DNA of 64,000 nucleotides. Source: Termitomyces sp. T153 (Eukaryota > Basidiomycota > Agaricomycetes > Agaricales > Lyophyllaceae). Positions 47,301 to 60,609 of the stretch are shown here, in pieces. Each line of letters starts with the position of its first letter. Position 1 is the stretch's first letter. Under the pieces are notes generated by a model that made no database searches, was not told the DNA's origin, and saw only the letters and a list, made by a program, of their open reading frames with translations. The stretch covers positions 62,001 through 126,000 of the forward strand of contig JACKQL020000007.1 of NCBI GenBank assembly GCA_018296165.2, read 5' to 3'. Both the position numbers and the translations under genes were made by a program.

Positions 47301-50300
47301 CAGGGCATTTTGGGCCAAAACCTCGAGGATGTCTTTATTCAAGGCATGGAAGGTATATTTGATGGATTAAATATTCCTGACCTTCAGCCTCGAGCGGAAT
47401 CATTCATACGGAAGGTTGCACAGTATGCATTTGAGGTCGAGGTCCGGCGTAACCATTCACGAGGGTCGGGAGCTCGAACTCCGATTAGCGGGCTACTTTC
47501 ATCGTTCCTCGACTCGCTTCCTTATGGCCTTGCTCGTGATCAACAAGCTCAAGCCAAGGCTGCTCAGTCTATCTTTGTTCTCATTCTACAAGACCTTGTA
47601 ACACCAAACAGCCCGAACGTCACGCAGCAGGACATCATGGGGATATTGCATCAGATAGCAAATCGGATTACGGGATTATGCCTTGAAGACTCGTGGATTC
47701 ACAAAAGCGCTGGATGTCAAGGTATCAAAAATCTTTCCTCACTTCCTGCGTATGGAACAAAGTGGGTCATGGAACGTGAAATTGACCTTATCCGAACCCT
47801 TCTCCATGTTTTGAAGGACCTTCCTCGGGATCTACCACGAGATTTCAATGAAGTCACCGACCTCCTACTCAGCGTGCTCCGAATCTGCACATCCGAGCTC
47901 GACATCCACGGAGAAAACTCAGCCAATGCAAGGACCAAGCTCGTTCATTTTGTCGGCTTATTTTCTCCGGAGCTTCAAAGTTCTAATTCTGTCGTTCGCC
48001 AAGCTGCTCAGGCTTGTATAGAGTTCTTGGTTTCCTTGAGTGGACGCCCCGCAGTCGAACTCTTAATGCCCCATCGAGAACGTACTGTGACGGGCATCTA
48101 CACGAAACCTCTCAGAGCCCTTCCTTTCATGAAGCAGATTGGGATGATGGAATCAATTCGTTACTGTATTAGCCTGGATCCCCCGCTCGTCGAGTTGAAT
48201 GACGAACTACTTCGGCTCCTCCATGAGACGCTCGCTTTAGCGGATGCCGAAGACAATGCTCTGCTGGGGCGATCGCCAGGCCGTCAGAGTGCCCTCGAAG
48301 TAATTCAATTGCGTGTCGCCTGCATCAAGCTTTTGACAGCTTCGATGCCTCTTACTGACTTTTTCCAACGTCAGGCTCAAACAAGGCAAAGGTGAGATTG
48401 CGTGTTATGCTTGATTGTCTGACTGATGATCTTGTCCAGGGTGACGAGTTTGTACTTTAAGTCTTTATACTCCCCCTCGCCTGAGATCAAAGACGTTGCG
48501 CATGAAGGGCTTCGTATGGTTCTCACTCACCAAAGTCGTCTCCCGAAGGAACTTCTGCAGACTGGCCTTCGCCCTATCCTGATGAACCTTGCCGATCCTA
48601 AACGGCTCTCTGTCCCTGGCCTGGAAGGGCTTGCTCGCCTCCTGGAACTACTTACCAATTATTTCAAGGTGGAGATTGGTCATAAACTTCTTGATCACTT
48701 CCGGATTGTTGCCGACCCCTCGATGCTCACTGTTCCTCTCACAAACAATGAAAGCATCACAAAATTAGTTCGTTTGGCAAATATCTTCCACCTTCTACCT
48801 TCGGCCGCAAACATCTTCCTGGAGAACCTTGTCAACTCGATCGTGCAAACCGAATCTCAGTTGTGTCTTTCGAATCAGAGCCCCTTTTCTGAGCCGCTAG
48901 GAAAATACCTTGACCGATATCCGGTTGATGGAATAGACTTCTTCATGCGTCACCTTACTTTCCCGCGGCACATGAGAACGCTGCGGAGTATACTTGAGGC
49001 CAAATTCGCTCCCAACCTGGAGCGTGAGTTGGCTTCTAGGACATCCTTCATCGCAACAAATTTCCTCCGAGGGCCTGGAGACAATTGCACACTCCCTGCA
49101 ATGCTCTTGTTTCGTGATTTCATACGTTTAGTGCCAGGCTGGTTGGTTGAGAACAGCTATGTGATCGATGCTTTGCTTGATGTGTGGCACTCAGAGATCC
49201 CCCAGGTCGAACAAACCGCTATCGCAGTACCGGAAGTTGTCCAAAGGCATAGTGTCATGCTTGATATTTTTGTCGAGGCTTTGAAGCAGTCCCCTCGCAT
49301 CGATCTCATATTTGAGGTTGTTGCCATATTCACACGCAACCTAGGAATGGACCTTGTTCGTATCACCAACTTCCTTTATCACCACGTTGCTCTAAGTGAG
49401 GATGTTACCTTCCGACGCAATATCTTGATGCGTTTCCTCACCTGGTTCCGTGACCCGTCATATTCTTGGTCACACAAGACTCAATTCATCCGGTATGTCG
49501 TGACTCCCATTCTACTTGTTCAGGCTACTCGCCCTGCACCTCGTGAACAATTGCTCGATCTGGCCTTCATCAACCAGATGCACCGTATCATTTGGCGTCC
49601 CATCACCGATTCCGATACCTTTGCCGAAGCAGACGATATGTTCAAAATTGAGGTTCTCTACCTCACTACAATCCTTGTTCAATACTACTCTGAGCTCCTT
49701 GAGGATGTTAAAAAGGACGTAATCAAATGTGCCTGGCATTTCATCACATTAACCGAAGATATACTTGTCAAACAAGCTGCATATCTCCTTGCTGCTCGTT
49801 TCTTCGCAACATTCCCAACACCACAAAAGTTCATATTGCGTGCTTGGACAGGTCTACTCCGTTCACCAACATCTGAAGGAAGGGCCAGTGTTCGCCAGGA
49901 AGCTCTAGCAACCCTTGCTCCCTCCCTTCCTCGTGCCGACGCTACTGAATCTGGCCACCCCCAATGGGCCAAAACTACACGCCGGCTCCTAGCAGAAGAA
50001 GGAATCGCTCAGCAAATCACGATCTATCACTTGATCGTCAAACAGCCTGACTTGTTCTACCCGGTTCGTTCACTGTTTATTCCCCACATGGCTAATTCAA
50101 TCACTAAACTGGGCATGTCCACAACCGCGACCCACGATTCGCGGCTATTATCTGTTGACCTTCTGCAAGTGATTTTCAATTGGGAAGAACAGGCGACCCA
50201 GGCTGCTCAGTCGACTGCCTCTACCACGGATCCGAGCCGAAATGATCTGGTCTGGTTGACGCCGCTAGGTTATCGAGAAAATATGGTTAGCTACCTTGTG

Positions 50301-53300
50301 AGACTCTGCTGTATACCACATGAACCAAGTGCAAAAGCAACTCTCATACCACGAGCCTTGCCTTTGTTGCAAAGGCTTGTTGGTCCCAAAGGTTGGACAG
50401 ATGTGACCGTCGGTCTTCGGTTCTTTTCTCGAGCACTGGAACAGGTATAAGGATCAGCTCTCGTTGAGAATATCTGAATAATCATATCCAACAGAATGAA
50501 CTTTCCAATGAACAAGCCCTTGCTCAAGCTCTCGCATCCGCAAAAGTTCTCCAGGTCATCGCAGGGGAGCAAAATGACTCCTGGTTCATGACAAATGCTC
50601 CAATTTTGCAGAAACTCGTTCGGAAAGGTTTGGCCACGGAAGATTATGGGCTGAATGAAGCTCTGCATCCTGTTTTCGATCAACTCATCAAGCTATTCCC
50701 TCTACCAAAAGAGGATGATGAACAATCCAGCGAGCTATCTGACTTTCATGCTTTCGTCTACACGGCGATCAACGATGGCCTACGCAATTCGTCCGCGCTT
50801 CGGGGAACACTACTTATGCTCAAGTCAGTAGTTAAAGTCGTTCCGGAACGAATTGATCCCTTTAGCCAATCTCTCGGAAAACTCCTCAGCAAACTTGCCA
50901 GGGACCATACTCAAAGTACCAGTATTTCAACGCCGGTATTAGAAAATGGTGTGAGGCTCCTCAAAATGATCATCGAAATATGCGAAACTTCGGTCGCGTA
51001 CCTCGGAGAACAGCGTCGGGTACTGCTCAGTACCCTTGTGCATCTCGTTGAGAAATCCAAGAGCATTCCTCTTCTGCGTTACATTCTGGATCTCGCTCGT
51101 ACTTGGGCAAAGCCAACACCGGAACCTTATCCTACAATGAAAGAGAAGGCCAGCTTGTTGCTGAAAATGGCATCTTACGAAAGCCGTTCAGAACATATAT
51201 TCCATTCATATCTAGAGCTCATCTACGAGATCTACACGGAACCTGCATTGCGACGAAGTGACCTAACCACGCGATTGGAACATTCGTTCTTCTTAGGTTG
51301 CCGTGCCAAGGACCCTGTGCTTCGAGAGAAGTTTATGGACCTTTTAGATGTTAGTGTTCCGCGGTCTTTACTCAGCCGCCTGACATACGTTTTTGGTGTG
51401 CAAAGTTGGGAACCTCTTGCTGATCACAATTGGATCTATCTTGCACTACACTTGATTCTAGGCTCATCTGGTATGGACGCTTTGAGTATGTTTGACCGCA
51501 GATCAAATGCTGCGAGTTCTCCCCCTATCTCCCGTCCCAAAATTCACGCAATCATCCAGCCAGTTCAGCGACTGCTGTTCCTTGATCCCCAAGTAGCTCA
51601 TGACACATGGGTGGCTGTGTTCCCATCAGTCTGGTCGTGTCTGTCACGTCGCGAGCAAGCCGATCTCTCGCTCCATCTCATCAACCTCTTGAGCAAAGAT
51701 TACCACATACGCCAAGCTCACCTGCGACCTAATGTCATCCAAACTTTGCTCGCCGGCATTCAGGCATGTTCCCCCCCAATGACCCTTCCGCCTCACCTTG
51801 TCAAGTTTCTTGCCAAGACGTTTGGTGCCTGGTATGTTGCGTTAGAAATTCTTGGAGCATCATTCGATCAGGTGAAGGATGATGACCCCACTGTACGTGA
51901 CTATGTCTATGATTCTCTTGCTGATGTCTATGCCGAGCTCGGTGAAGAAGATTTGTTCTATGGCGTATGGCGACGTCGCTGCCTTCATCCGGAGACAAAC
52001 ATCGCCCTTGCCTTTGAACAAAATGGAATGTGGGAACAGGCATCTCTTACTTATGAATCGGCGCAGAGCAAGACTCGTGCCGGTTCCATTCCTTTCTCCG
52101 AATCAGAATATTGTCTCTGGGAAGATCATTGGATTCTGTCCGCTGAGAAGTTGCAACAATGGGATCTTCTCTATGATTTGGCTCGAAATGAGGGGAATCA
52201 GGAATTACTCCTGGAAAGTGCCTGGAGGACGGTTGAATGGGCTGCTCAGAAAGAGACTCTCGAGGAACAAATTAATCAGCTTCCCGAAACACCCACTCCT
52301 CGCCGCAGAGTTTTCGAAGCATTTGTCGCTCTTTTGAAGATGCCTGCGGCCTTGGAAAAGAACGTTGAATTTACGAAGATTCTCGAGGATGCAATGCAGC
52401 TATCTTTGAGAAAGTGGATCAGTCTGCCATCGCATCTTTCGGCAGCACATGTTCCTTTACTGCAACATTTTCAGCAATTTGTGGAGTTGCAGGAAGCTGT
52501 TCAGATATTTGGCTCTCTATCACAGACCAACGCGCAAAATCTGGAGAAGAAATCATCAGAGCTGAAGATGGTGCTTCAAGCATGGCGAGAACGTCTCCCC
52601 AATCTGCATGATGATATCAGCATCTGGAGCGATCTCGTCGCTTGGAGACAGAATGTATTCCATTCTATCAATAACGCATACATCCCCCTCATCTCTCCCC
52701 CAAACCAACCTCCGTCTAGTACAGGTACAAACAATACAACTTATGGGTACCGCGGCTACCACGAAACAGCATGGATCATCAATCGGTTCGCCCATGTCGC
52801 TCGCCGCCATGACCTTCTTGATGTCTGCTTCACATCTCTTACAAAAATCTATACCCTGCCTAATATTGAGATCTCAGAAGCCTTCTTGAAGCTCCGCGAA
52901 CAGGCCCGATGTCATTATCAAAAGCCCAACGACCTTCAGGCCGGCTTGGAGGTTATCAACAACACTAATTTGATGTTCTTCTCTGCGTCTCAAAAGGCGG
53001 AATTTCACACTCTGAAGGGCATGTTCTATGCCCGGTTTGGTCGCAACGACGATGCCAATCATGCATTCGGTCAGGCTGTTCAACTCGACATGAACCAAGC
53101 TAAAGGATGGGCTGAATGGGGCCGTTACAATGATCGTATGTTCAAAGAAAACGGGAATGATCTTACTCTTGCTGCAAATGCTGTCAGTTGTTATATGCAG
53201 GCTGCGGGCCAGTACAAGAGTGGTAAAAGCCGACCATTGCTTGCGCGCATACTGTGGTTGCTCAGCCTTGATGACAATCATCTGACTGTCTCTCGAGCCT

Positions 53301-55796
53301 TCGATACTTACAAGGGAGATGCAGCATACTGGTTTTGGATCCCTCTCATCCCGCAGCTTCTCCTATCCCTTTCTCATCGCGAATTCAAACAAGCTAGGTA
53401 TGTGCTTATGAACCTGGCAAGACTTTATCCCCAGGTACGTCACAGTTGGTTCCCGTAACTTCTGTCGTTTGATGTGTACCGCAATAGGCACTGTTTTATC
53501 AAATAAGGACAACTCGGGAAGAGATGGTGATGTTCAAAAAAAACCAGGAGAAGATGCAAGCTGCTCGGGCAGCGACTGGAAATCCTCCTGCCCTGGATAC
53601 GTCACGTGAAAACGGCGAACAGACGACGACCGCACCAGCTTCAGACGTTAATCATCCAAACCAGCCATCCGCTCCAGATACTACAAATCAACCACGCCAA
53701 CCTGCGGAGCATGTTGATGAAATTCTCAACGTGCTCAAGACCTCATTCCCTTTGCTGATCTTAAGTCTGGAAACAATGGTTGATCAGATATCTCACAAGT
53801 TCAAACTGACGGCAGAGGAGGACATATACCGAAACATTTGTTTACTGTTGCAAGATGCAGTTCAGGTAAGATGTTAGTGTTTTTTTACCTCGAGCAACTT
53901 GTTAACGCTTTTGTAGAATTATGTTGTACGGATGAACTCACCTGACGATGACGGACTTCTTGTGCAACATACTGTTGAGACCATACTTCGGATGGCAGCT
54001 AACATACCCCACCCTGTCAGAGTGAGTTATCTTCCATTTTCTTTGAGTATCTTTCCGTTGCTCACAATAGTATCCAGAAAGATTATGAGGACGACTTTTT
54101 ACACAGCAAGCCCAACTTGTACGAATATGTTCAGCGACTTCAACAGTGGCGTGATAGATATGAAGGCTTCCTGGATGCTCGGCCTCGTGTTCAACAGCTC
54201 GCAATGCTCAGTCACTATCTGACCGAATTCCAGTACAGTAAAGTTGACGAAATCGAAGTTCCTGGACAATATACTGAGGTTTGCATACTTTCCTCTATGA
54301 CTGTTATGATCTCAATATTATTCATCAGGAGAAGGACAGCAATCAAAATTTCGTCAGAATTCAAAAATTCGCCCCTAAAGTCGAAAACTGTCGCTCAAGC
54401 GGGGTATGCTGGAGGAGATTTACCCTCTATGGGAGCGATAATTCAAGGATTGCTTTTGCGGTTCAACTTCCTGGTTATCGACAGTATCGACGTGAGGATC
54501 GGGTGTCTCAGCTACTTCGCACGTTTAATAGGTATAGTTTACATGTTTCTCATAAGTACCAGTTGCATCTCTTATGGGTTTTTCAGCGCTTTGAGCCGTA
54601 AAAAGGAGAGCAGGAAGCGAAATCTTCACTTCCATCTTCCAGCCGCTGTTTCATTCAGCCCTCTAGTTCGCTTGGTCCAAATGGATGCCTCTTATATTCC
54701 GTTGGGTGATATCTATGATCGTCATTGTAATGCCATTGGAATTTCAAGGGAAGAGCCAATCTTGTACTCCGGAGAAAAGGTCAAGAAGGTTTTGAAGGAG
54801 TTCCGACAATCGACTTTGCGACAGGTAGAGTCTCATAATATTCTCATTTGGATGTAATGACCAATGGAGCAACAGCTGACCAAAACAGAGTATTTGACAC
54901 TGAAAAAAGACATATATGACGAAGTCACCGTCAAAATGGTCCCTGAAGATCTCATTACTCGTGTATGTAGCCGTTCGCCAAGAAGATTGTGCCACTAATC
55001 TCTGTTCACTCTAGTACATGATCAGTACAATGGCGAACTCCGACGAACTCTGGCGAATGAGAAAACAATTTACTCTCCAAATTGCCTCCACAGCTTTCAT
55101 GACATTTGTCTTATGTCTTTCGAGCAGACATCCCCATAGATTCCACGTCTCTCGATCGACGGGATTGATTGCCATGTCAGAACTATTGCCAGGTCAGTTG
55201 ATGCATGGAGTCAACAGAAATGCGCTTTAATGTCATATTTCAGGAGTGTCGAATGTAATGCCGCTTTTTGCAACCAACGATGTTGTTCCCTTCCGTTTCA
55301 CTCCAAATATGCAACATTTTGTGGGACCCATCTACATAGAAGGCTTGATCACATCAGGAATCCTTGCTATTGCACGTTCTCTCACGGAGCCAGAGGTCAG
55401 GATTCAATGTCCCTTGGTTCTCATTCAGGATTGACCAATCCTTATATTAGTTTGAATTGGAACAAAGCCTGTGCCTTTATAGTCGTGACGAGGTCAACTC
55501 TTGGATGGCTATGCGAAACCAGCCTTGGCAGGCGGATGGGATCTTCAAACAAAGCGTGTCTGCGAACATTGAGGGCGTTGTCAAACGGGCTGAAAGCATG
55601 GCTTGTAAGCTTGAAAGAGAACAGGTCAATGTTTCGTCATACCTTCAATTATTGGTACTCATTGGTCCATTAGTCGATCAACAATGGCAACCTCGGAACT
55701 GTTCCCGTTATACAGACCATAACAAACCTCATTTCCAGTGCAACTAACCCCATCCAACTTGCAAAAATGGGGGAAATGTACCATCCGTGGTTCTGA
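44306..55796 (+). CDS. TRA1: TRA1/TRRAP, PIKK-family pseudokinase scaffold of SAGA and NuA4
   Basis: Very large scaffold that binds activators and recruits SAGA and NuA4 acetyltransferase complexes. It starts MEPSSHLGTTSDLELRAGRI, and exon 2 begins DLKTKHAVATEIREMIDTV. A long HEAT-repeat region fills 44.3-51.5 kb, with exons of 410, 674 and 956 codons. The FAT region follows, around QKAEFHTLKGMFYARFGRND and AVQLDMNQAKGWAEWGRYND near 53 kb. The PI3K-like region has RRFTLYGSDNSRIAF, REDRVSQLLRTFNR, FHLPAAVSFSPLVRLVQMD and VVPFRFTPNMQHFVGP. The FATC end is TNPIQLAKMGEMYHPWF. The kinase-like domain lacks recognisable catalytic DxxxxN and DFG-type motifs, as in all Tra1/TRRAP. About twenty introns and roughly 3,600 residues. 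I saw no frameshift that splicing does not explain. Some small exons in 54-55.7 kb are approximate. Confidence 0.95.
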
Positions 55797-55952
55797 TTTG
55801 ATCCTCTTGTACCAATATATCCATCTGTATTTTGAGCCTATATCTTGATACAATAATACAATTCGACATTCTATTCCAAAACAAAGTTCTCTGTGATATG
55901 TCTACATGACATGATAGAAATACAGTTTCACAACACAACGGGAACGAGGATG

Positions 55953-58282
55953 CTAAACGTGACGAGCACCTCGGACAAGCCCTTCGGTTTGGCGAAACGC
56001 ATTGATATGACCCTCACTTTCGATCATCATCTAACGATGAACGTCAACACTCCAAATCAAAAGAGGTACAATGAACGTACATCTTCCGCCATTGTGTGTA
56101 CGTCTGACCCAGGCCGATTATACATCATGGCATTGGCAAACATCAGCATGATATCCCTTTGAAATTCCAGCGAATTCCCAATCGAGCCGTCCTTCACCTT
56201 CATCTTGATAGTTTTCAAATCCATAGGCCGTTTGACAATCTCGTGATAGTCGGGAGCTTCCGAGTTTTTAATAGGGTTGTGGAAGATGTTACCGTTGCGG
56301 TGCTGGGATATCTGGGAATGAAGCATTCCAATCACAGCTTGGAACCGCTTATGCCCCTCGGAGCGGTTACCTGGGCGGCGCCCACGTCCGTGATTTTGTC
56401 CTTCATGTCCGGAGGTAGAGTACAATGAAGATACAGCGGTGGTTATGCTTACCCGTCTCGTCTTCGTCCACTGGCTCTGAATCATCTCGTGCTCGCTTCT
56501 TATCACGAGGCGAATCAATCCCCTCAATGAAGGACGCCTTGCGTTTCCCTGGTCAACGTGTCAGAAGGTGGAATACCTACTGAAGTAGTTTGATACCTTG
56601 TCCGCGTCGAGCACCACCAAGTACTGGAGAAACATCTCGATCCGTTTCCACTTTAGAGGTCTCCTCTTGAAGCTCTTCAATATCCTCCGTTTCGACTTCC
56701 GATTCGTCTCTTGTGTTGATTGGACTCTCGAGTCGCTGTCGACGAGCTTTCCCGCGAGTTTGTACCTGTTGAACAGGAGATAAGGTAGACCGCCGACGCC
56801 TTGTTGAACCTGACGATCGTCGTGAATTTTTGAGACGTGTCGAAATCGCGTAACTTACGTCGTGATGTAGTGAGTGGCTCTTCTCCAGAAGATCCACCAT
56901 CCTCCATTGCAACCTCCACCTCGGCGTCCGTCACAGCTTTTAACTCGGAAACAGTCTCTGGTAACTCCAGAACTTCGTCTTGAACAGGAGTCAACTCTTC
57001 TTGGGAGCTGTCCGCTATATTGAGTATTTCTCCTGGTGTCTCAGAAGGCGATACCGTGATCTTATGTTCCTCGTGCGGCAGTTTGGATTCGACATTTTCT
57101 GGTACTCTCGATGGAGTCACCGTTACCACTTCTTTGGCTACCTCGTTTTCATCTTCCTCCTCTTCCTCCCGCGCGTCTGAATGAACAACCATATGCTCCT
57201 CCCGGCCAGTTTCTTGTCCAACGGTTGGGGTATTTGGAGAGAATGCCAGTTTTGAAAGGTCAATAGAAGGTTGGCTAGTAGTTTCTGTTGTTTCTTGCTC
57301 CTTCTCAACGTCTCCTTTGGGTGTCACGACAGCGGGAGTGAGTATACCAGCAGTTGGTGTATCATCTTGTAAGACTATGGATGTCTGTATCGAGCCTTCA
57401 CGTTCCTGCTGTAGTGGATCAATGGCGGCGGACGTCGATGTTGCCGAAATTTCCTTTGCAAAACAAGTCGTGAGCTGGTATCATCGGTGGATTTATGTCC
57501 ATTACCTGAGTTTGTGAAGGCGAGGAAGGAGTAGCAGATACTCCACTCAAGTCGGATCCGTCAAAGAGTTCGTCCGAAGATGTTATTACAGGAGCCTGGG
57601 AAATCATAGAAAAGACGACGACATTTACATTTCAGGCGTTGCACATACTTGAGTTTCCAAGACTGGTTTTGTTGACTCAACAGGGACGCCGATAATATTA
57701 GCCGTGATTTCGGTATCAAAATTGCCAGCACGTATTGCCTCTATCTCAGAAACAATAGCTCTGGAGAATCTTAAAGAACGAGAAGAAAATGACAATTATG
57801 GCAACACACTTGAATTTCTCCTCTTCGGCAAGAATTAGTTCGCGAAGCTCTTGTACGCGCGCTGTATAGTATTTTTCCGCAAGTTTATGATTTACAGACG
57901 CTTAGAAGACGTTAAGAAAGGCAAATTTTGAGGAGTATAGGAACGACAGACAATGGATGGCGTCACAAGCCTCGGTCCTTGAAGTTTTGTTGAGATATTG
58001 TGACAAAGAAGCAAAAAGGTTCTCACCTCTCGAGCCCCGCTTCCTGCATAAGATTTTGGTACATTACTTGCGAAGACTGCAGTGAATCAGCATGCGACAA
58101 ATGAGACATGTGTGGAGACAAACTTGAGCGGTAAAGAAAGATTTTGGACGAGAAATCAAGGAGTGATTGGAAAGAACTTTTGCTACGGCTTGCCATGCAT
58201 TAGCACCGTGCTCCCAGACGGCTTGGGCAAGAATGAGAGACTCGACATTCGAGAGAGTGTCTCGACGCGATCGTGAACTCAT
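55953..58282 (-). CDS. BRD8-like bromodomain protein, probable NuA4 subunit
   Basis: The start MSSRSRRDTLSNVESLILAQ is followed by AVWEHGANAWQAVAKVLSNH and SLISRPKSFFTAQ, a SANT/Myb-like N-terminus as in human BRD8. An exon after the next intron has EARIRELRELILAEEEKF-type coiled coil (57.8 kb). The middle is a long acidic Ser/Thr/Glu region (57.6-56.5 kb). A basic patch (KRKASF, KKRARDD) precedes the bromodomain at 56.45-55.95 kb: GHKRFQAVIGMLHSQISQHR, NPIKNSEAPDYHEIVKRPMD, LKTIKMKVKDGSIGNSLEFQ, RDIMLMFANAMMYNRPGSDV. A last exon reads MMIESEGHINAFRQTEGLVR and ends GARHV. The YHEIV..PMDL and NAMMYN motifs carry the acetyl-lysine-binding Asn. The unspliced frame stops at 56057; the spliced end is 55953. 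In-frame ATGs at 58300 and 58336 are alternatives. Convergent with TRA1, 156 bases between stops. Confidence 0.87.
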
Positions 58283-59459
58283 CAAGGGACAGACTACCAT
58301 AACGCAAAGGATTTCAGACGCGGCAAGATCTGTCAAGATTGCCGAGATGTCTGAGTATGAATCTTTTTGTATATGAATCTCATTGTATTACAGTAGGGCG
58401 CTCAATTACAGCAATTTGCATAACGATAGGCCCAGTTTCCGTTGTTGGCTGATCTATAGGACATTAACTAATGCACATGAATGCATATGCGCTCCCAAAA
58501 TAGAATTTGTCGTTTGCCCTGCCATCTCTCTCATGGGCTTTATGCCTCTTCTCAGTTCTCTGGATACGCATGCGCTGGGAACCGAGTAAGTCTCGAAGTT
58601 CAGACAAAAGTGGCTGTCTCTCAATGCAACCTTCAAGAAACTGGGGTGCTAGTGACTCTTCAACTGAACTCACACTTAATTCAAAGCCATTTAGTATGCG
58701 CGGACATTCTTTTGGTAACTATGTCAGCTGTGCGGTGATAAAGACTCCGGATTCATTTGATGGTTTGAATGCTAACACCAGTAATTTTGTGAATCTTCTT
58801 GTACTGATACTTTTGGATAATTGCAAGCCACAAGATAATTCTTTTCAAATTGGTAGATAGATGTTGTTTCATGACGAGTGAATGAACCACATTCTACACA
58901 GTATGTACTTAAAGAAGGCAAGCAAGGGCAGAAGCTGAATTATGAGCCAAACAACTAAACAAGGGAAACTCAAAGGGGCCTATTGTTATGCAAATTGCTG
59001 TATTATGTTTACAAAGTTGTTCACTTGATTGAATGGAAAATTATAATTTGTGGTCAGTAGTTTTTAACAATGACACCATCCTCTGAGCACTTCCTCAACC
59101 CTTTCTAACATAGCAGATGATGAGGAGCATGTTGTAACAGTTTCAAATTGTCCTATTTTCAGTTCTTGAAAATTTCACCATAAGCTTGCATGCAGTCAAT
59201 CACTATTATGTTTGCAGCAGATTATGTGCCAGTTTTACACATGTCTAGTAGAACCAATAAGTAATCCACAATACTACTATACACTCTTGTTCTATACATG
59301 ATATCCTGATAGTGGGTGTCAGTCAGAATGTGACTTGGGAGAGCCAAAATTGATGGTGGGGTCATTGCCTAGCTGGGGAACATAGATCCCCCCAACCCCA
59401 AAGCCTGTGAAAGCTGCACAAAGATGACCCCCCACCTGAGGCTAGCATCTGTCAAGATA
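58283..59459. other. intergenic, BRD8-like promoter side then transposon island C
   Basis: The first few hundred bases should carry the BRD8-like promoter. From about 58.9 kb the sequence is CpG-poor and without convincing frames. No RNA gene seen. Confidence 0.45.
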
Positions 59460-60400
59460 AGAGAGGACCAGTCTCAACAGTTCAACATACATAGGAGCTA
59501 TGATTTCCAAAGATCTCCAATATCATAGAAAGGCATTGGACATCCATCTCCCCAACATCTTCACCACATCTGGGGGTACCTACAACAGCAATAGATAGCT
59601 TGTTCATCCAATACAAAAGCAATGACCCAAAATCTACAAGTAAGTTGATCATGATAGACATTGGTTGAAATGTTTGCATAGTTTCCTTGTTGTGAGTCTG
59701 ATCATGTCACCTTTGGGAGAAAGGTAGCATGCAAGGGGATCATTTAATGATACTTTACTGACCCACACATGATTCTCTAAAGTCAAGATAGGGTTGAAAG
59801 GATTGATTTGCCAAGTGACCATGACTGTCTCTCCTTTCCTTTGGTCATTTTGTTCTTGGAAGATGAAATGAGCAAGAACTGGACCTGTTGGGTATGCCAA
59901 AACTGCACCAAGAAGGAAGAGTGTCTGTCCTGAAATTGCACTCTCTCAGGGGAAGGATCTCTCTCAGTCTGATCTGAGCCCAGAAGGAGGTTATGGCAAT
60001 AGCCCAAATGCATGCATCAAAAGGGCTATCCAAGTCTAAGGAATGATGCAACAATTTTAACATTGCCAGAGATACAGATGATCATTCTGCATGAAAATAT
60101 AAATATTCCATGGGGTGGAGGTCCTCTGTGCCAGCCAGGGTAGTCTTTAGTCTGAGAAAGCCTGACCAGGCCAGATTGTTCTGTATATGCCAAGCTCTTA
60201 GGCCAGATATCTTGTTTGCTGCCATATTCCCTGCCTTTGCTCCTGCCATGGAAGCAGCATAGTAACATAGAAGCTCTTTGGAGGCAGGCAAGCATGAGGT
60301 CACATTTTGTGAGCAGCAAAAAGTTAAGAAGTCTCGAACATGGGAGGACTATTTTGCCAAGGTGGCATTGCTCCAGGCATGAGAGATGACATGGTTGCAT
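59460..60400 (-). pseudogene. inactivated tyrosine recombinase (DNA breaking-rejoining enzyme family)
   Basis: Reading the minus strand across frames gives ELLCYYAASMAGAKAGNMAA, NKISGLRAWHIQNNLAWSG and LKLLHHSLDLDSPFDACIWA. Then comes AIAITSFWAQIRLREILPL, with the first catalytic Arg region. The series continues with LPSWCSFGIPNRSSSCSFHL, PRTK, MVTWQINPFNPILTLENHV, GHCFCIG (family H-x-x-R box), VPPDVVKMLGRWMSNAFL and YWRSLEIIAPMYVELLRL. The layout is that of tyrosine-recombinase proteins abundant in Agaricomycete genomes, linked to DIRS- or Crypton-like elements. The H-x-x-R box has Cys in place of Arg (59608-59627), and stops lie at the boxes around the catalytic Tyr (59520-59522), so it is dead. 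Termini of the element were not found. Confidence 0.8.
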
Positions 60401-60609
60401 TTGAAAGTGGATGTATCAATATGGGAATTAAGAGAAGAGGTGGAAGGACCATTTTGAGGAAACAACAGGTCTAAAGTAACCTGAAGTTTGCCTCCTGCAC
60501 TTGAGATTATGTTTTTGATTTTGATTTTCTCCTATATCCACCAGGGCCTTACTCTATGTCAGGTTCTACCTCTATGTACAAATATCTACCTAGCTGCACT
60601 GTCTATTTG

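Noticed and set aside
44870..50683. Minus-strand frames of 130-197 codons within TRA1
   Set aside because: All overlap well-conserved TRA1 coding exons and resemble no family.
59482..60400. Separate small minus-strand proteins
   Set aside because: They are pieces of one tyrosine-recombinase relic in shifting frames and not independent genes.
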